A DNA stretch of 64,000 nucleotides from an uncultured bacterium (GTDB taxonomy: Bacteria; Bacteroidota; Bacteroidia; Bacteroidales; Muribaculaceae): NCBI GenBank assembly GCA_905214715.1, contig CAJMMT010000005.1, positions 89,648 through 153,647 of the forward strand. The letters run 5' to 3'. Of this stretch, positions 7,208 through 16,001 are shown piece by piece. The stretch's first letter is position 1. Every line of letters begins with the position of its first letter. A model generated the notes under the pieces. The model ran no database searches. It saw only the letters and a program-made list of their open reading frames with translations, and was not told the origin of the DNA. A program made the translations under genes and the position numbers.

Positions 7208-8245
7208 TTAGCTGAAGATGTAGTTGATGTGGCGGATGTATCGCTGGCCGGGTTGCAGCAGTTGCTCGGGGAAGTTCGCGTGGTTCGGGGCGTCGGGGAA
7301 GCCCTGGGCCTCGATCGCTATGCCTTCGTAATCCTCGTAGGATCTGCCGTAACGGTTCGCGGGCGAGCCTGCGAGCCAGTTCCCGGTGTATATCTGCACA
7401 CCCGGCTGGTCGGTCTCCACGGTCAAAGTGCGTCCGCTGACCGGATCATGCAGTACCACACCCTCCTTCACTGTCTTGCCGTCAGCTTCATCTATAGCCC
7501 AGCAGGCATCATATCCCTTGCCATATTTCAGGGCCGGAAAATCAGCCTTTATATCCTGACCGACCACCTTACCGCTGCGGAAATCCATCGGAGTACCCTC
7601 TACCGGATCCAACTCGCCTGTAGGAGTAAGATTCTCGTCGGTAGGAAGATAGCGGGAGGCATTTATGCGTAATGTATGTTCAAGCGCCGATTTGAAATCG
7701 CCTCCGCGCAGGTTCCAGTAGGTATGGTTGGTAAGGTTTACCGCCGTGGTACGGTCAGTTTCGGCCTCAAGGGTTATTTCCAGCCGGCAGTCATCGCTCC
7801 AGCTATAGGTAACCTTTACATTCAGGTTTCCGGGATAACCCATGTCGCCGTCGGGCGATTTGAGACTGAAAATCACCTTGTCATCGACAACCTCCATGTT
7901 CCAGAGTTGGTTCTGGAATCCTTCAGGTCCTCCGTGCAGGTGGTTGGGACCGTTGTTGATAGGCAGGCTATAGACCTTTCCATCTATTTCAAGATGCCCT
8001 TTCCCTATGCGGTTGGCATAGCGTCCGGGAGTCTTGCCCATGCAGGGGCCATCGTCAAGATAGTCAGCCGGGTCTGCGTATGAAAGCGCGACGTTCTGTA
8101 TCGTTCCATTCTTGTCGGGTACGCACACCGCGGTTATTCCGGCTCCGAGCGAAGATAGCTCGACCCACGCGCCGATGGAGTTTTCAAGCCTTACAAGCTC
8201 TATCTCTCCCTTGGGCGAAGATGCTTTGAATCTTTTTATATACAT
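7208..8245 (-). CDS. galM: Aldose 1-epimerase (galactose mutarotase)
   Basis: 345 residues, the usual GalM length. It interconverts alpha and beta anomers of galactose so that galactokinase gets its alpha substrate. Family motifs are intact: GRYANRIGKGHLEIDGK, the substrate loop NNGPNHLHGG with one conserved His, NLTNHTYWNL with the second catalytic His, the Asp in YDACWAIDE, and the catalytic-base Glu in GIAIEAQGFPDAPNH near the C-terminus. There is no signal peptide, so it is cytoplasmic. It is the last gene of the leftward operon, three bases after galK, and ends 210 bp before a strong terminator hairpin. Confidence 0.93.
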   Translation of the reverse strand: MYIKRFKASSPKGEIELVRLENSIGAWVELSSLGAGITAVCVPDKNGTIQNVALSYADPADYLDDGPCMGKTPGRYANRIGKGHLEIDGKVYSLPINNGPNHLHGGPEGFQNQLWNMEVVDDKVIFSLKSPDGDMGYPGNLNVKVTYSWSDDCRLEITLEAETDRTTAVNLTNHTYWNLRGGDFKSALEHTLRINASRYLPTDENLTPTGELDPVEGTPMDFRSGKVVGQDIKADFPALKYGKGYDACWAIDEADGKTVKEGVVLHDPVSGRTLTVETDQPGVQIYTGNWLAGSPANRYGRSYEDYEGIAIEAQGFPDAPNHANFPEQLLQPGQRYIRHINYIFS

Positions 8246-8248
8246 GTA

Positions 8249-9397
8249 TTATTTAACTTTATGTGCGCCGTCAGAGATGACAACATCATAAATCTGAGGT
8301 TCATGGCCATATTTCTCGTTGAAGCGGGCCTTCGCAGTCTCGACGAACTTGTCGCGCAAGTCTTTTCTGACGAGATTGATGGTGCAGCCGCCGAAGCCTC
8401 CACCCATTATGCGCGAGCCGGTAACGCCACACTCCTTGGCTACATCGTTAAGGAAATCGAGTTCCTCGCAGCTTACGGCATAGTCTTTCGACAGACCGTT
8501 GTGGGTTTCATACATCTTGCGGCCTACGGTTTCGTAATCACCTTTGTTGAGGGCGTCGCAGATAGCCAGCACACGCTCTTTCTCCTCGATCACGAACTTT
8601 GCACGCAGGTAGTCTTCGGCTGTTATGTCGGAGATAATGGAATTAAGCATATCCATGTCGGCATCGCGGAGTGTCTCGAGTCCGAGACGCTTGGCGACGC
8701 GCTCGCAAGACTGGCGGCGTTTGTTGTATGGAGAGTCGGCGAGTTCATGCTTAACTCGCGAGTCTACCAGCACCAGCTCGTAATCTTCCGGAGCGAAAGG
8801 ATAGTATTCGAACTCCATCGAACGGCAGTCCAGACGCATCAGCTTGCCCTTCTGGCCCATTACCGAAGCGAACTGGTCCATGATGCCGCAGTTCACTCCG
8901 CAGTAGTTATGTTCTGTCGACTGGCCTATGCGTGCCAGCTCGAATTTGTCTATGCTGTTGTTGTTAAACAGGTCGTTGAGAGCGAAAGCGAAGCAGCTTT
9001 CAAGGGCGGCCGACGAGCTAAGTCCCGCGCCGAGAGGCACGTTGCCGGCAAAAACGGCGTCGAAGCCCTCTACCTTGCCTCCGCGCTTCTGAATCTCGCG
9101 GCAGATGCCGAAGATGTAGCGTGCCCAAGATGCCTGAGGAGCATCTTCCTCTTTGAGTCCGAATTCAGCGTAGTCGTCTATGTCGATTGAGAACACACGT
9201 ACCTTGTCGGTACCATTGGGACGAATCTCGGCCATGATCACCTTGTCAATGGCTCCCGGGAATACGAAGCCACCGTTATAGTCGGTGTGTTCGCCTATCA
9301 GGTTTATACGTCCAGCCGAAGCGTAGACAGTTCCATGTCCTCCGAATTTGTTTTCGAATACTTCTGCAATCTTTTCCTGCATTTTTTGAGTTTCCAT
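8249..9397 (-). CDS. galK: Galactokinase
   Basis: 382 residues, a full GHMP-family galactokinase that phosphorylates galactose at C1 in the Leloir pathway. The N-terminal galactokinase signature GRINLIGEHTDYNGG (about 28-42) carries the sugar-binding Glu-His-Thr-Asp; the GHMP phosphate loop is PLGAGLSSSAALE (about 125-137); the catalytic Asp lies in NCGIMDQFAS; and the C-terminal GHMP motif is GSRIMGGGFGGCTI. It is cytoplasmic. It sits between a GH2 beta-galactosidase (57 bp upstream) and galM (3 bp downstream), one operon releasing and capturing galactose. galT/galE and a galactose transporter are not in the window. Confidence 0.95.
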   Translation of the reverse strand: METQKMQEKIAEVFENKFGGHGTVYASAGRINLIGEHTDYNGGFVFPGAIDKVIMAEIRPNGTDKVRVFSIDIDDYAEFGLKEEDAPQASWARYIFGICREIQKRGGKVEGFDAVFAGNVPLGAGLSSSAALESCFAFALNDLFNNNSIDKFELARIGQSTEHNYCGVNCGIMDQFASVMGQKGKLMRLDCRSMEFEYYPFAPEDYELVLVDSRVKHELADSPYNKRRQSCERVAKRLGLETLRDADMDMLNSIISDITAEDYLRAKFVIEEKERVLAICDALNKGDYETVGRKMYETHNGLSKDYAVSCEELDFLNDVAKECGVTGSRIMGGGFGGCTINLVRKDLRDKFVETAKARFNEKYGHEPQIYDVVISDGAHKVK

Positions 9398-9453
9398 TTC
9401 CTTTGATCCTTTAATTGGTTAGATTGGTTATTATTCCCGCTATTAGATTTAAC

Positions 9454-11901
9454 TTATTTGGTGGTAAGGGTAAGCTCGGCCGGCTTAAGACCGGGAGATG
9501 TAACCTTGAAGGTTACGGTACCGGGTTTGTCGGCAGCCTGTACTATGGCAGTCGCAGCTCCGCTGAAGAGCTCCATCTCAGGTAGGTGGAACACTCTTAG
9601 CGAGGTCGGATCGCCGTTAGCGGTGGCGCGGAACTTACCGGCCCCCTTCACGTTGAATTTAACGGTCGGCTCGGCGGTAGCCACAGGATTGCCATCCTTG
9701 TCCTCGACCGTTACGGTAATGTATGCCAAGTCTTCGCCGTCGGCGTTCAGTACGTCGCGGTTGCTCACTGCCTTAAGTCTGTAGGGTTTGCCCGGAGTGC
9801 GCATTGTCTTTTCTCCGGCTACGCTTCCGTCGGCGTTGTAGGCCACTACCTTCACTTCGCCCGGCTCGTAGACGGTCTCGTTCCACATAAGTCTGTAGCG
9901 GTCAAGACGTGTAGAGTCGTTCTTCTCTCTGACACCCTGGCTTTTGCCGTTTATGAAAAGCTCGGCTTTGGGCGAATCGGTATATACGAAAATCGGGGTA
10001 ACTTCACCCTCTCTTCCGGGCCAGTTCCAATGGGGAAGCATGTGCAGGGTCTTGTCGCCTTTGTTCCACTGCGAACGGTAGAGGTAATAGCGGTCTTTGG
10101 GTATGGATGCGAGGTCTATTATACCGAACTGCGACGAGCGCGAAGGCCATCCTTCGTCATCGTAAGGGGTAGGCTCGCCGAGGTAGTCGAAACCTGTCCA
10201 TACGAACTGGCCCATGTATGCCTCGTTGTCGTCGTCATGCACGAAGTCATCTTCCGGAATGTTGCTCCAATAGCAGTACTCCGTGTCGTAACTCGAACAG
10301 AAATTGCCGTCATGCTGCAGGTTGGCTCCCTTTACCACCGGGAAGAAATATTTGCCACGGGTAGAGACGGTAGAAGCAGTCTCTGTGCCGAGAAGGTAAT
10401 TCTGAGGAAGTTTTTCAAGAGCCTCGGCATAGCGGTTGGGCTTGTAGTTGAAGCCTGGAATGTCGAGCGCGGCCGCGAATCCATTGTTGACCACGGCATC
10501 AAACTGGTCCATGCCGCAGGTTACAGGGCGCGTGGGGTCTTCGCGATGCACGATATCCTGAAGCATAGTCAGTTCACCTATTCCGTCCGGTCCCCATTGC
10601 GAGGGTACCTCGTTACCGATGCTCCACATCACCACCGAGGGGTTATTGCGGTACTGGCGTACCATATTGGTTACATCCTTTTCGGCCCATTCGTTGAAGA
10701 GTGTGCCGTATCCGTTGGCGCTTTTCGGACGGAATCCCCAGTCGTCGAACGGTTCTATCATAAGCATAAGTCCCATTTCGTCGCAGAGTTCCGCGAGCTG
10801 CGGGTCGGGCATGTTGTGGGAAGTGCGCACGGCATTGGCGCCCATATCCTTCAGCATCTCCAGCTGATGGCGCAGGGCCGAGCGGTTTACGGCCGCTCCG
10901 AGCGGACCGAGGTCATGGTGATTGCAGACCCCTTTGAAAAGTATCTTCTCTCCGTTGAGGTAGAATCCGTCGCCGGGACGGGCCTCGACGGTCCTTATTC
11001 CGAAACGGGTGGTATAGCTGTCGGTGGTCTGACCATCCTTGCTGACTTCTGTAACTGCGGTGTAGAGCGCAGGGCTATCCGGGCTCCAGAGTTCGGGAGT
11101 CTTTATTATGAAATTCTGGTTGAACGCCACGCCGGGGTAATACTGATACAGGTGGCTGTCTTTCGCCACTTCTTTTCCCTGAGGATTGTAGATGCGTGTG
11201 GTGAGTGTTACTTTCTCCCCTTTCTGTAGACCCTCCACGTCGGTGGAGAGTTGTACGTTTGCTTTGTCGGCCTCGACGTGCGGCGTTGTTATGCGGGTTC
11301 CCCAGGCCGGGATATGCACTTTGGAGGTTTCCACAAGATGTACGTTTCTGTATAGTCCCGCGCCCGGATACCAGCGTGAGCTGTAAGGCTCGTTGGATAG
11401 ACGCACTTCCAGTTTGTTAGTACCCGGTTTTATCGCGTTTCCGGCCTTTGCCTGAAATGTGGCGTAGCCGTAAGGCCAGTACGCTATCTCCTGGCCGTTA
11501 AGTATGACGTGGGCATGACTCATGGCTCCGTCGAAAATCAGGTTGAAATCGCGCCCTGTGGTATCAGGCACCTCGAAGGTAGTGGTGTAATACCCTTTAC
11601 CCATGTAGGGCAAGCCGCCGGTACGACCTGTTTTCCATGTTTTTTCGGTTTCGCCGTTCTGTTCGATGGCTACGAGTTGAATATCGTTCTGTCGGTCGAA
11701 GGGGCCGTAGATGGCCCAGTCGTGGGGGACGGTTACCGGATTCCACTTTACCGAATCCTGACTGAAGTCCCAGTTTTTTAGAAGCTTTTCCGTTCTCACG
11801 GAAGTTTGTCCATTCTCTATTGTATTGTTATGGGTAGACGCTATGGCCGGGCATACACTTGCCAGCGCGGAAACTGCCAACAAAAATTGAAGATTCCTCA
11901 T
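9454..11901 (-). CDS. Secreted GH2 beta-galactosidase
   Basis: 815 residues with a signal peptide (about 1-21, ending CPAIA). Order of parts: sugar-binding jelly roll (about 50-200), immunoglobulin-like beta-sandwich (about 200-305), TIM barrel (about 310-600), then further beta domains including a DUF4982-like and a Big-type module (ADGEDLAYITVTVEDKDGNPV). The acid/base Glu is E431 in MWSIGNEVP and the nucleophile is E507 in LLGTETAST. The context with galK and galM argues for beta-galactosidase; GH2 also includes glucuronidases and mannosidases, so the substrate is inferred. It is probably periplasmic. A good Bacteroidetes promoter lies 66-97 bp upstream, and the gene heads the operon with galK and galM. 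Confidence 0.9.
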   Translation of the reverse strand: MRNLQFLLAVSALASVCPAIASTHNNTIENGQTSVRTEKLLKNWDFSQDSVKWNPVTVPHDWAIYGPFDRQNDIQLVAIEQNGETEKTWKTGRTGGLPYMGKGYYTTTFEVPDTTGRDFNLIFDGAMSHAHVILNGQEIAYWPYGYATFQAKAGNAIKPGTNKLEVRLSNEPYSSRWYPGAGLYRNVHLVETSKVHIPAWGTRITTPHVEADKANVQLSTDVEGLQKGEKVTLTTRIYNPQGKEVAKDSHLYQYYPGVAFNQNFIIKTPELWSPDSPALYTAVTEVSKDGQTTDSYTTRFGIRTVEARPGDGFYLNGEKILFKGVCNHHDLGPLGAAVNRSALRHQLEMLKDMGANAVRTSHNMPDPQLAELCDEMGLMLMIEPFDDWGFRPKSANGYGTLFNEWAEKDVTNMVRQYRNNPSVVMWSIGNEVPSQWGPDGIGELTMLQDIVHREDPTRPVTCGMDQFDAVVNNGFAAALDIPGFNYKPNRYAEALEKLPQNYLLGTETASTVSTRGKYFFPVVKGANLQHDGNFCSSYDTEYCYWSNIPEDDFVHDDDNEAYMGQFVWTGFDYLGEPTPYDDEGWPSRSSQFGIIDLASIPKDRYYLYRSQWNKGDKTLHMLPHWNWPGREGEVTPIFVYTDSPKAELFINGKSQGVREKNDSTRLDRYRLMWNETVYEPGEVKVVAYNADGSVAGEKTMRTPGKPYRLKAVSNRDVLNADGEDLAYITVTVEDKDGNPVATAEPTVKFNVKGAGKFRATANGDPTSLRVFHLPEMELFSGAATAIVQAADKPGTVTFKVTSPGLKPAELTLTTK

Positions 11902-11966
11902 TGAAAGAATTATAAGTAAGAATTTAAAATTGAGTCACTGAAAGAAGTGAATTTCGGTTTGTCATG

Positions 11967-11997
11967 CTAATATACAACAAATTTTGTTCCATACCAA
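11967..11997 (-). promoter_or_regulatory. Promoter of the galactosidase-galK-galM operon
   Basis: On the minus strand TTGG (11994-11997) and TATATTAG (11967-11974) are 19 bp apart, close to the Bacteroidetes TTTG and TAnnTTTG boxes. The predicted start lies about 58 bp before the ATG at 11901. Confidence 0.55.
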
Positions 11998-12043
11998 GTT
12001 GAGAGTCTTGGGTTTTGGAGTTTTTTTGAGTTTTTACCGTTTT

Positions 12044-12180
12044 TTAGTCGATAGTCATTGGTCGTTAGTCGTTGGTCATTAGTCGTTAGTTGTTGGCGTT
12101 CGCTCTACCGGGGTAAGTGGTCTACGCCGTCTTGGGTGCCCTCGGAGATGGCCTCCCTCATCTGCCGTGGTAATGACGGC
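12044..12180. repeat. Short-unit repeat tract followed by a piece of the GC-rich repeat
   Basis: 12044-12096 is made of GTYAKTCGTTGG-like units (GTCATTGGTCGTTAGTCGTTGG...), related in style to the tract at 39335-39430. It is followed by GCGTTCGCTCTACCGGGG and GGTGCCCTCGGAGATGG, which resemble parts of the repeats at 7010-7165 and 63935-64000. No coding potential is seen in 11998-12214. Confidence 0.45.
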
Positions 12181-12214
12181 CCGTAAATGCACGAATACTA
12201 TCGGGGAAATAGAC

Positions 12215-12250
12215 ACGGGAGCGTGTGTCATTGTCGACACACACTCCCGT
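12215..12250 (-). terminator. Hairpin downstream of the LRR gene
   Basis: A 15-bp stem with one mismatch (12215-12229 with 12236-12250; CGGGAG...CTCCCG) 33 bp after the stop of the leftward gene at 12283. It lacks a long T run, so it may be a pause or processing site. Confidence 0.45.
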
Positions 12251-12282
12251 CAAGTCAGTTGGAAAATACTGTTTCTTACAGT

Positions 12283-15200
12283 TTATTTCACTATAATCTT
12301 ATATGCCGTCTTGCCGACCAAGATGATATATATGCCGTTTTCCACGTTTGGCAGAGTGCATGTGCCGTTGACGGTCTTTGCAGAGCGTGCAAGTGAGCCG
12401 TTCATGGAGATAAGACTTATTGTTGTGTCTTTAGTCGCGTTTACGGTAACGCTGTTGCCGTCGGTGGTAATATCGATGTCATTGCCGTCGGCGGTTACAT
12501 TGTTCACGCCGGAAATCTTAACGTCAATGAAATCCGTGTAGAAATATGTGTTGGGGAACTCCTCGTTGGTAATCGCGCATATCACGTGGTCGATAGGTTT
12601 GGTGAAAGTCGTGACGCCGTTGTCGAGGAAGTATTCATCGTCTATATAAAGTTCCTCACCCACAAGGTTGCCCTCCTCATCAAATGAGGGAGTGTCTACG
12701 AACCATCTGAATGCAGTCTCTTTGCCATTGATAACAGCCTCGGAAGACAAGTCCACCTTACCATCGACAACCTCGACTTCTATCGGTGCCTGATTGGCAC
12801 AGGTATACAGTGCGTAGTTGTTGAGAGGCAACGTGCTCGGTCTGAACTTGTTTCTGTCAAGATAGAGTACCTTTAGTTCTTTCATGCCGGACACATCGAT
12901 GTGGCTTAGCTGGTTGCCTATGAGCGACATCTGATTTATTGCCGGAAGTTTGCTGAGGTCTATCTCGCTGAGCTGGTTGTTCGCAAGGTCAAGATGCCAC
13001 AACTTGGCGTTGTCGGCGGTGAACGATGCGAGCTGGTTGCCCGACATTGAGAGTAATTCCAGATTCGGATAGCGTGATGCGTCGAACGATGTGAAATTGT
13101 TGTTGTTCAGTTCCAGGTCGTATAGATCGGTGTATCTTGTCAGGTCCACATCGCTGAATTTGTTATTGCCCAGACGCAATTCCCTGAGACCTGTGGACTC
13201 CGGCCATTTGACTTTGTCATAAGTCAATCCTGCACCGGTGATGCCGAATAGCACCAGATTGTTGAGCTTTGACGCGTCTATCGATGACAGCGAAAGTCCG
13301 TTTACACTGAACACAGTAAGATTGTTTGTATCGGAATATGTGTACACTCTTACCGTGGCACCCTTATGAGATGTTACGTTGAAAGACTGCGGTGCGGTGC
13401 TTACCTGGTATTCCATGAGATCCGCCTCTGTTCCGCTCCAATCTATGTATATAGGTGTGTTGTCCTCACTTGCGCGGAGTATGACGATTCCGTTTTGATC
13501 TGCGGCAGTCTCGAACGAAGCGATGATATTTGTCGGCATTGCGGCGGCTTCTATCAACGTTGTCTTCAAAGTAAGACCCTCGAACTTCGGGTTTGTCATC
13601 TCGCAATACACATTGAACCCTATCACCGCGGCGTTAAAACGGGCTACGCCGTTTTCTTCCGTATAGTCGGTACCTTTCTGCAGCAATGTTCCGTCGGCCT
13701 TTTTCCATATATATTCCGTTGTATTATCGAGGTTATATTTTGAAAGGTCGCATCCCGGACCGATCTTTGCGATCGTTATGTCTTTCTGCGGAGTAAAAGT
13801 ATATGTGTCAAGTCCTGCTATCGTTGGCAGTGTGTTAAAGTCTAAAGCGTTGTATTCGCAATGCAGTTCCTTCAGACTTATCTCGGCCGGCAATGTGATA
13901 GATGCGATATTATTGTGGGCTATATTAAGATGAGTCATCAGGGTGCAGTAGTTTATGTTTATTTCTGTAAGCAGATTGTTCGACACATCAAGGGTAATCA
14001 AGTTGTCAGCGTCTTTCAACGAAAATTCTGTCAGCTTGTTGTCGCTCAGATTAAGATTGTGTATGGTCTGCATGTCGTTGAGCTTTACAGATGTAAGCTC
14101 GTTATTACTCAAATCTATGTCGCCGAGGAGGTTCTTCTGATGAGCGTCGTTCGCACCCCTTATGTTCAGAGAATTGAAATGATTGCCCGTAAGCACAAGC
14201 GATTTCAGTAAGCTGTTCCAGCTCAGGTCTATATTCTCGCTACCGTAAATTCCGGAGTTTACCAGACGTAGTGTACGCAGCGAGCGGGCGGCGGTAAGGT
14301 CAATAGAATTGAGAGTTACATTCTCCATGTCGAAAGCTGTCACGAGTTCATCTTCCGGCACATACACGTTGACATAACCGTATGTTGTACCGGTGGCATT
14401 CGGAATGGCCGGAGCCTCATCTGACGTTGCGATAAATTCCTGTTTCCCTTTTCCAAAGTCTACATAGAATTTTTTGGGTTTTTCCTCTGTGGCACCGCAT
14501 ATGCCCAGTCCGAATTTTACGGTAGTGCCGTCAGACGTAGCCGCGGGAGCGTTGAACGTTATCACCTTGTCATCCTGTCCGTAATCAGCCTCGCTCTTTA
14601 TTTTGAACTTGGTTGTGCAGAGAGGATAAAAGCCGGCGGCACTTTCCGGGAAAGCGTCGTTCGAGAATGCAACGTAAACACTGTCGGCCACAGCCTTGAG
14701 CAGCGTCACCTTTCCGTCGGCGTATGTATAGTAGTCACTGCCGAGAGCTGTCAGCTCGTTGGGATTTCTGTCATCGATCTTATAAAGCAAAGCTGTGGTT
14801 ACAGTTCCATCGCGCAGAACTTTGTCGCTGAGGTCAATCACCGTTCCCACCTTCTGGCTCTTTGCCACAGGCATCTCGTTCTGTTTGTAGGCGTAAAACA
14901 GCCAATTCTCATCGGGCATCGGCAGTGTGGCGAAGGTGAAGTTGTTGTTGCGTATCGACAGATTGAGGAGATTTGTTTTGTCAGTCAGGTCGATGGAAGT
15001 CAGATTATTGTTGTTCACATACAGGTCATGCAGAAGGGGGTTGTTGGTTACATCCAGTTCTGTAAACCCGTTGCCGCTTGCAAAGAGATATACCAGATTG
15101 GGGTTATGTGTAACGTCCAGTTTCTCCAGTTTCACGTCAGGATTTACAGTACCCGACATGTGGTCGGCGTAAAACTGCGTGAGATAGGTGTTATTGCTCA

Positions 15201-15972
15201 GATCGATGCTCTTTATCCTTGTGTCGCTGATGTTCAGTATGGTAAGCTCCTTGTTTTGGGTCACATCGAGTTCTGCCACCGGAGTGCTGTCTATGGATAT
15301 TTTGCTCAGTTTTGGACAACCGGTCGGATCAAGGGTCTTCAGACCTTTGTTTGCCCATGCATCGAAAGATACAAGATTGGGGTAATCCGACAAGTTGAAC
15401 GACTGGTCCAGGCCCGTTATGCGTCCCATGTCGAGTATCATGAGGTTAGGTTTGTTGCCCCCTATAAGCAACGGCTTGACGTTAAAAGGATTGCCGCTTA
15501 CGTTTATTGATTGCAGTTTGCTGTGGAGAGAAAGATCGAGCTGTGTGAGCTCGTTGTTGTTCACGTCGAGAATCTCAAGGTTTGTGAGTTTCTCCAACTG
15601 CAATTCTGTAAGGTAACATTCGTTGGCGACAAATACGTCGATCTTGCTTGCGTCGCCGTAAATCTTTATCACGCCTTCGGCCGAGACGTTGCATGATATG
15701 TATGTTCCCTTAAGCGAATTTGTTTCCGGGTCGAAGTATGCTTGCGATATCTCGGACTCGATCGCTCCGTAACCGCAGTCCACATCGATGTATCCATCTT
15801 CTGTCGCACCGAGCATGAGCGTTATCGAGCCGGCGCCGCTGGCTTCATAGACGCGTGTCTTGATAACCATCATAGGCTCCTCTTCCGGCTGTGCGTAAGC
15901 CGTCAACGGAAGACACAGCAATATTCCCGACAATGCCGCGAGCCATAGGAATCTGTTTTTAATCAGTTTCAT
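12283..15972 (-). CDS. Secreted leucine-rich-repeat protein with type IX sorting domain
   Basis: The ATG at 15972 gives 1229 residues and a signal peptide (ending LTAYAQ); an upstream in-frame ATG at 16005 would overlap the next gene and precede the signal peptide. The protein is built as three modules, each a beta-sandwich (for example GSITLMLGATEDGYIDVD) followed by a run of internalin-like LRRs with consensus L-x-x-LDVTNNPxL. The C-terminus (ISLMNGSLARS, then ENGIYIILVGKTAYKIIVK) is a type IX secretion sorting domain, so it should be exported and attached to the surface. LRR surface proteins bind other proteins or glycans; the ligand is unknown. The gene follows the protease gene by 29 bp and is probably co-transcribed with it. 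Confidence 0.85.
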   Translation of the reverse strand: MKLIKNRFLWLAALSGILLCLPLTAYAQPEEEPMMVIKTRVYEASGAGSITLMLGATEDGYIDVDCGYGAIESEISQAYFDPETNSLKGTYISCNVSAEGVIKIYGDASKIDVFVANECYLTELQLEKLTNLEILDVNNNELTQLDLSLHSKLQSINVSGNPFNVKPLLIGGNKPNLMILDMGRITGLDQSFNLSDYPNLVSFDAWANKGLKTLDPTGCPKLSKISIDSTPVAELDVTQNKELTILNISDTRIKSIDLSNNTYLTQFYADHMSGTVNPDVKLEKLDVTHNPNLVYLFASGNGFTELDVTNNPLLHDLYVNNNNLTSIDLTDKTNLLNLSIRNNNFTFATLPMPDENWLFYAYKQNEMPVAKSQKVGTVIDLSDKVLRDGTVTTALLYKIDDRNPNELTALGSDYYTYADGKVTLLKAVADSVYVAFSNDAFPESAAGFYPLCTTKFKIKSEADYGQDDKVITFNAPAATSDGTTVKFGLGICGATEEKPKKFYVDFGKGKQEFIATSDEAPAIPNATGTTYGYVNVYVPEDELVTAFDMENVTLNSIDLTAARSLRTLRLVNSGIYGSENIDLSWNSLLKSLVLTGNHFNSLNIRGANDAHQKNLLGDIDLSNNELTSVKLNDMQTIHNLNLSDNKLTEFSLKDADNLITLDVSNNLLTEININYCTLMTHLNIAHNNIASITLPAEISLKELHCEYNALDFNTLPTIAGLDTYTFTPQKDITIAKIGPGCDLSKYNLDNTTEYIWKKADGTLLQKGTDYTEENGVARFNAAVIGFNVYCEMTNPKFEGLTLKTTLIEAAAMPTNIIASFETAADQNGIVILRASEDNTPIYIDWSGTEADLMEYQVSTAPQSFNVTSHKGATVRVYTYSDTNNLTVFSVNGLSLSSIDASKLNNLVLFGITGAGLTYDKVKWPESTGLRELRLGNNKFSDVDLTRYTDLYDLELNNNNFTSFDASRYPNLELLSMSGNQLASFTADNAKLWHLDLANNQLSEIDLSKLPAINQMSLIGNQLSHIDVSGMKELKVLYLDRNKFRPSTLPLNNYALYTCANQAPIEVEVVDGKVDLSSEAVINGKETAFRWFVDTPSFDEEGNLVGEELYIDDEYFLDNGVTTFTKPIDHVICAITNEEFPNTYFYTDFIDVKISGVNNVTADGNDIDITTDGNSVTVNATKDTTISLISMNGSLARSAKTVNGTCTLPNVENGIYIILVGKTAYKIIVK

Positions 15973-16001
15973 ATTACATTTAAGTTTTTTGATTCTGTTT
16001 A

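Noticed and set aside
10030..11229. 399-codon plus-strand frame opposite the GH2 gene
   Set aside because: Antisense shadow; the minus strand has all catalytic motifs.
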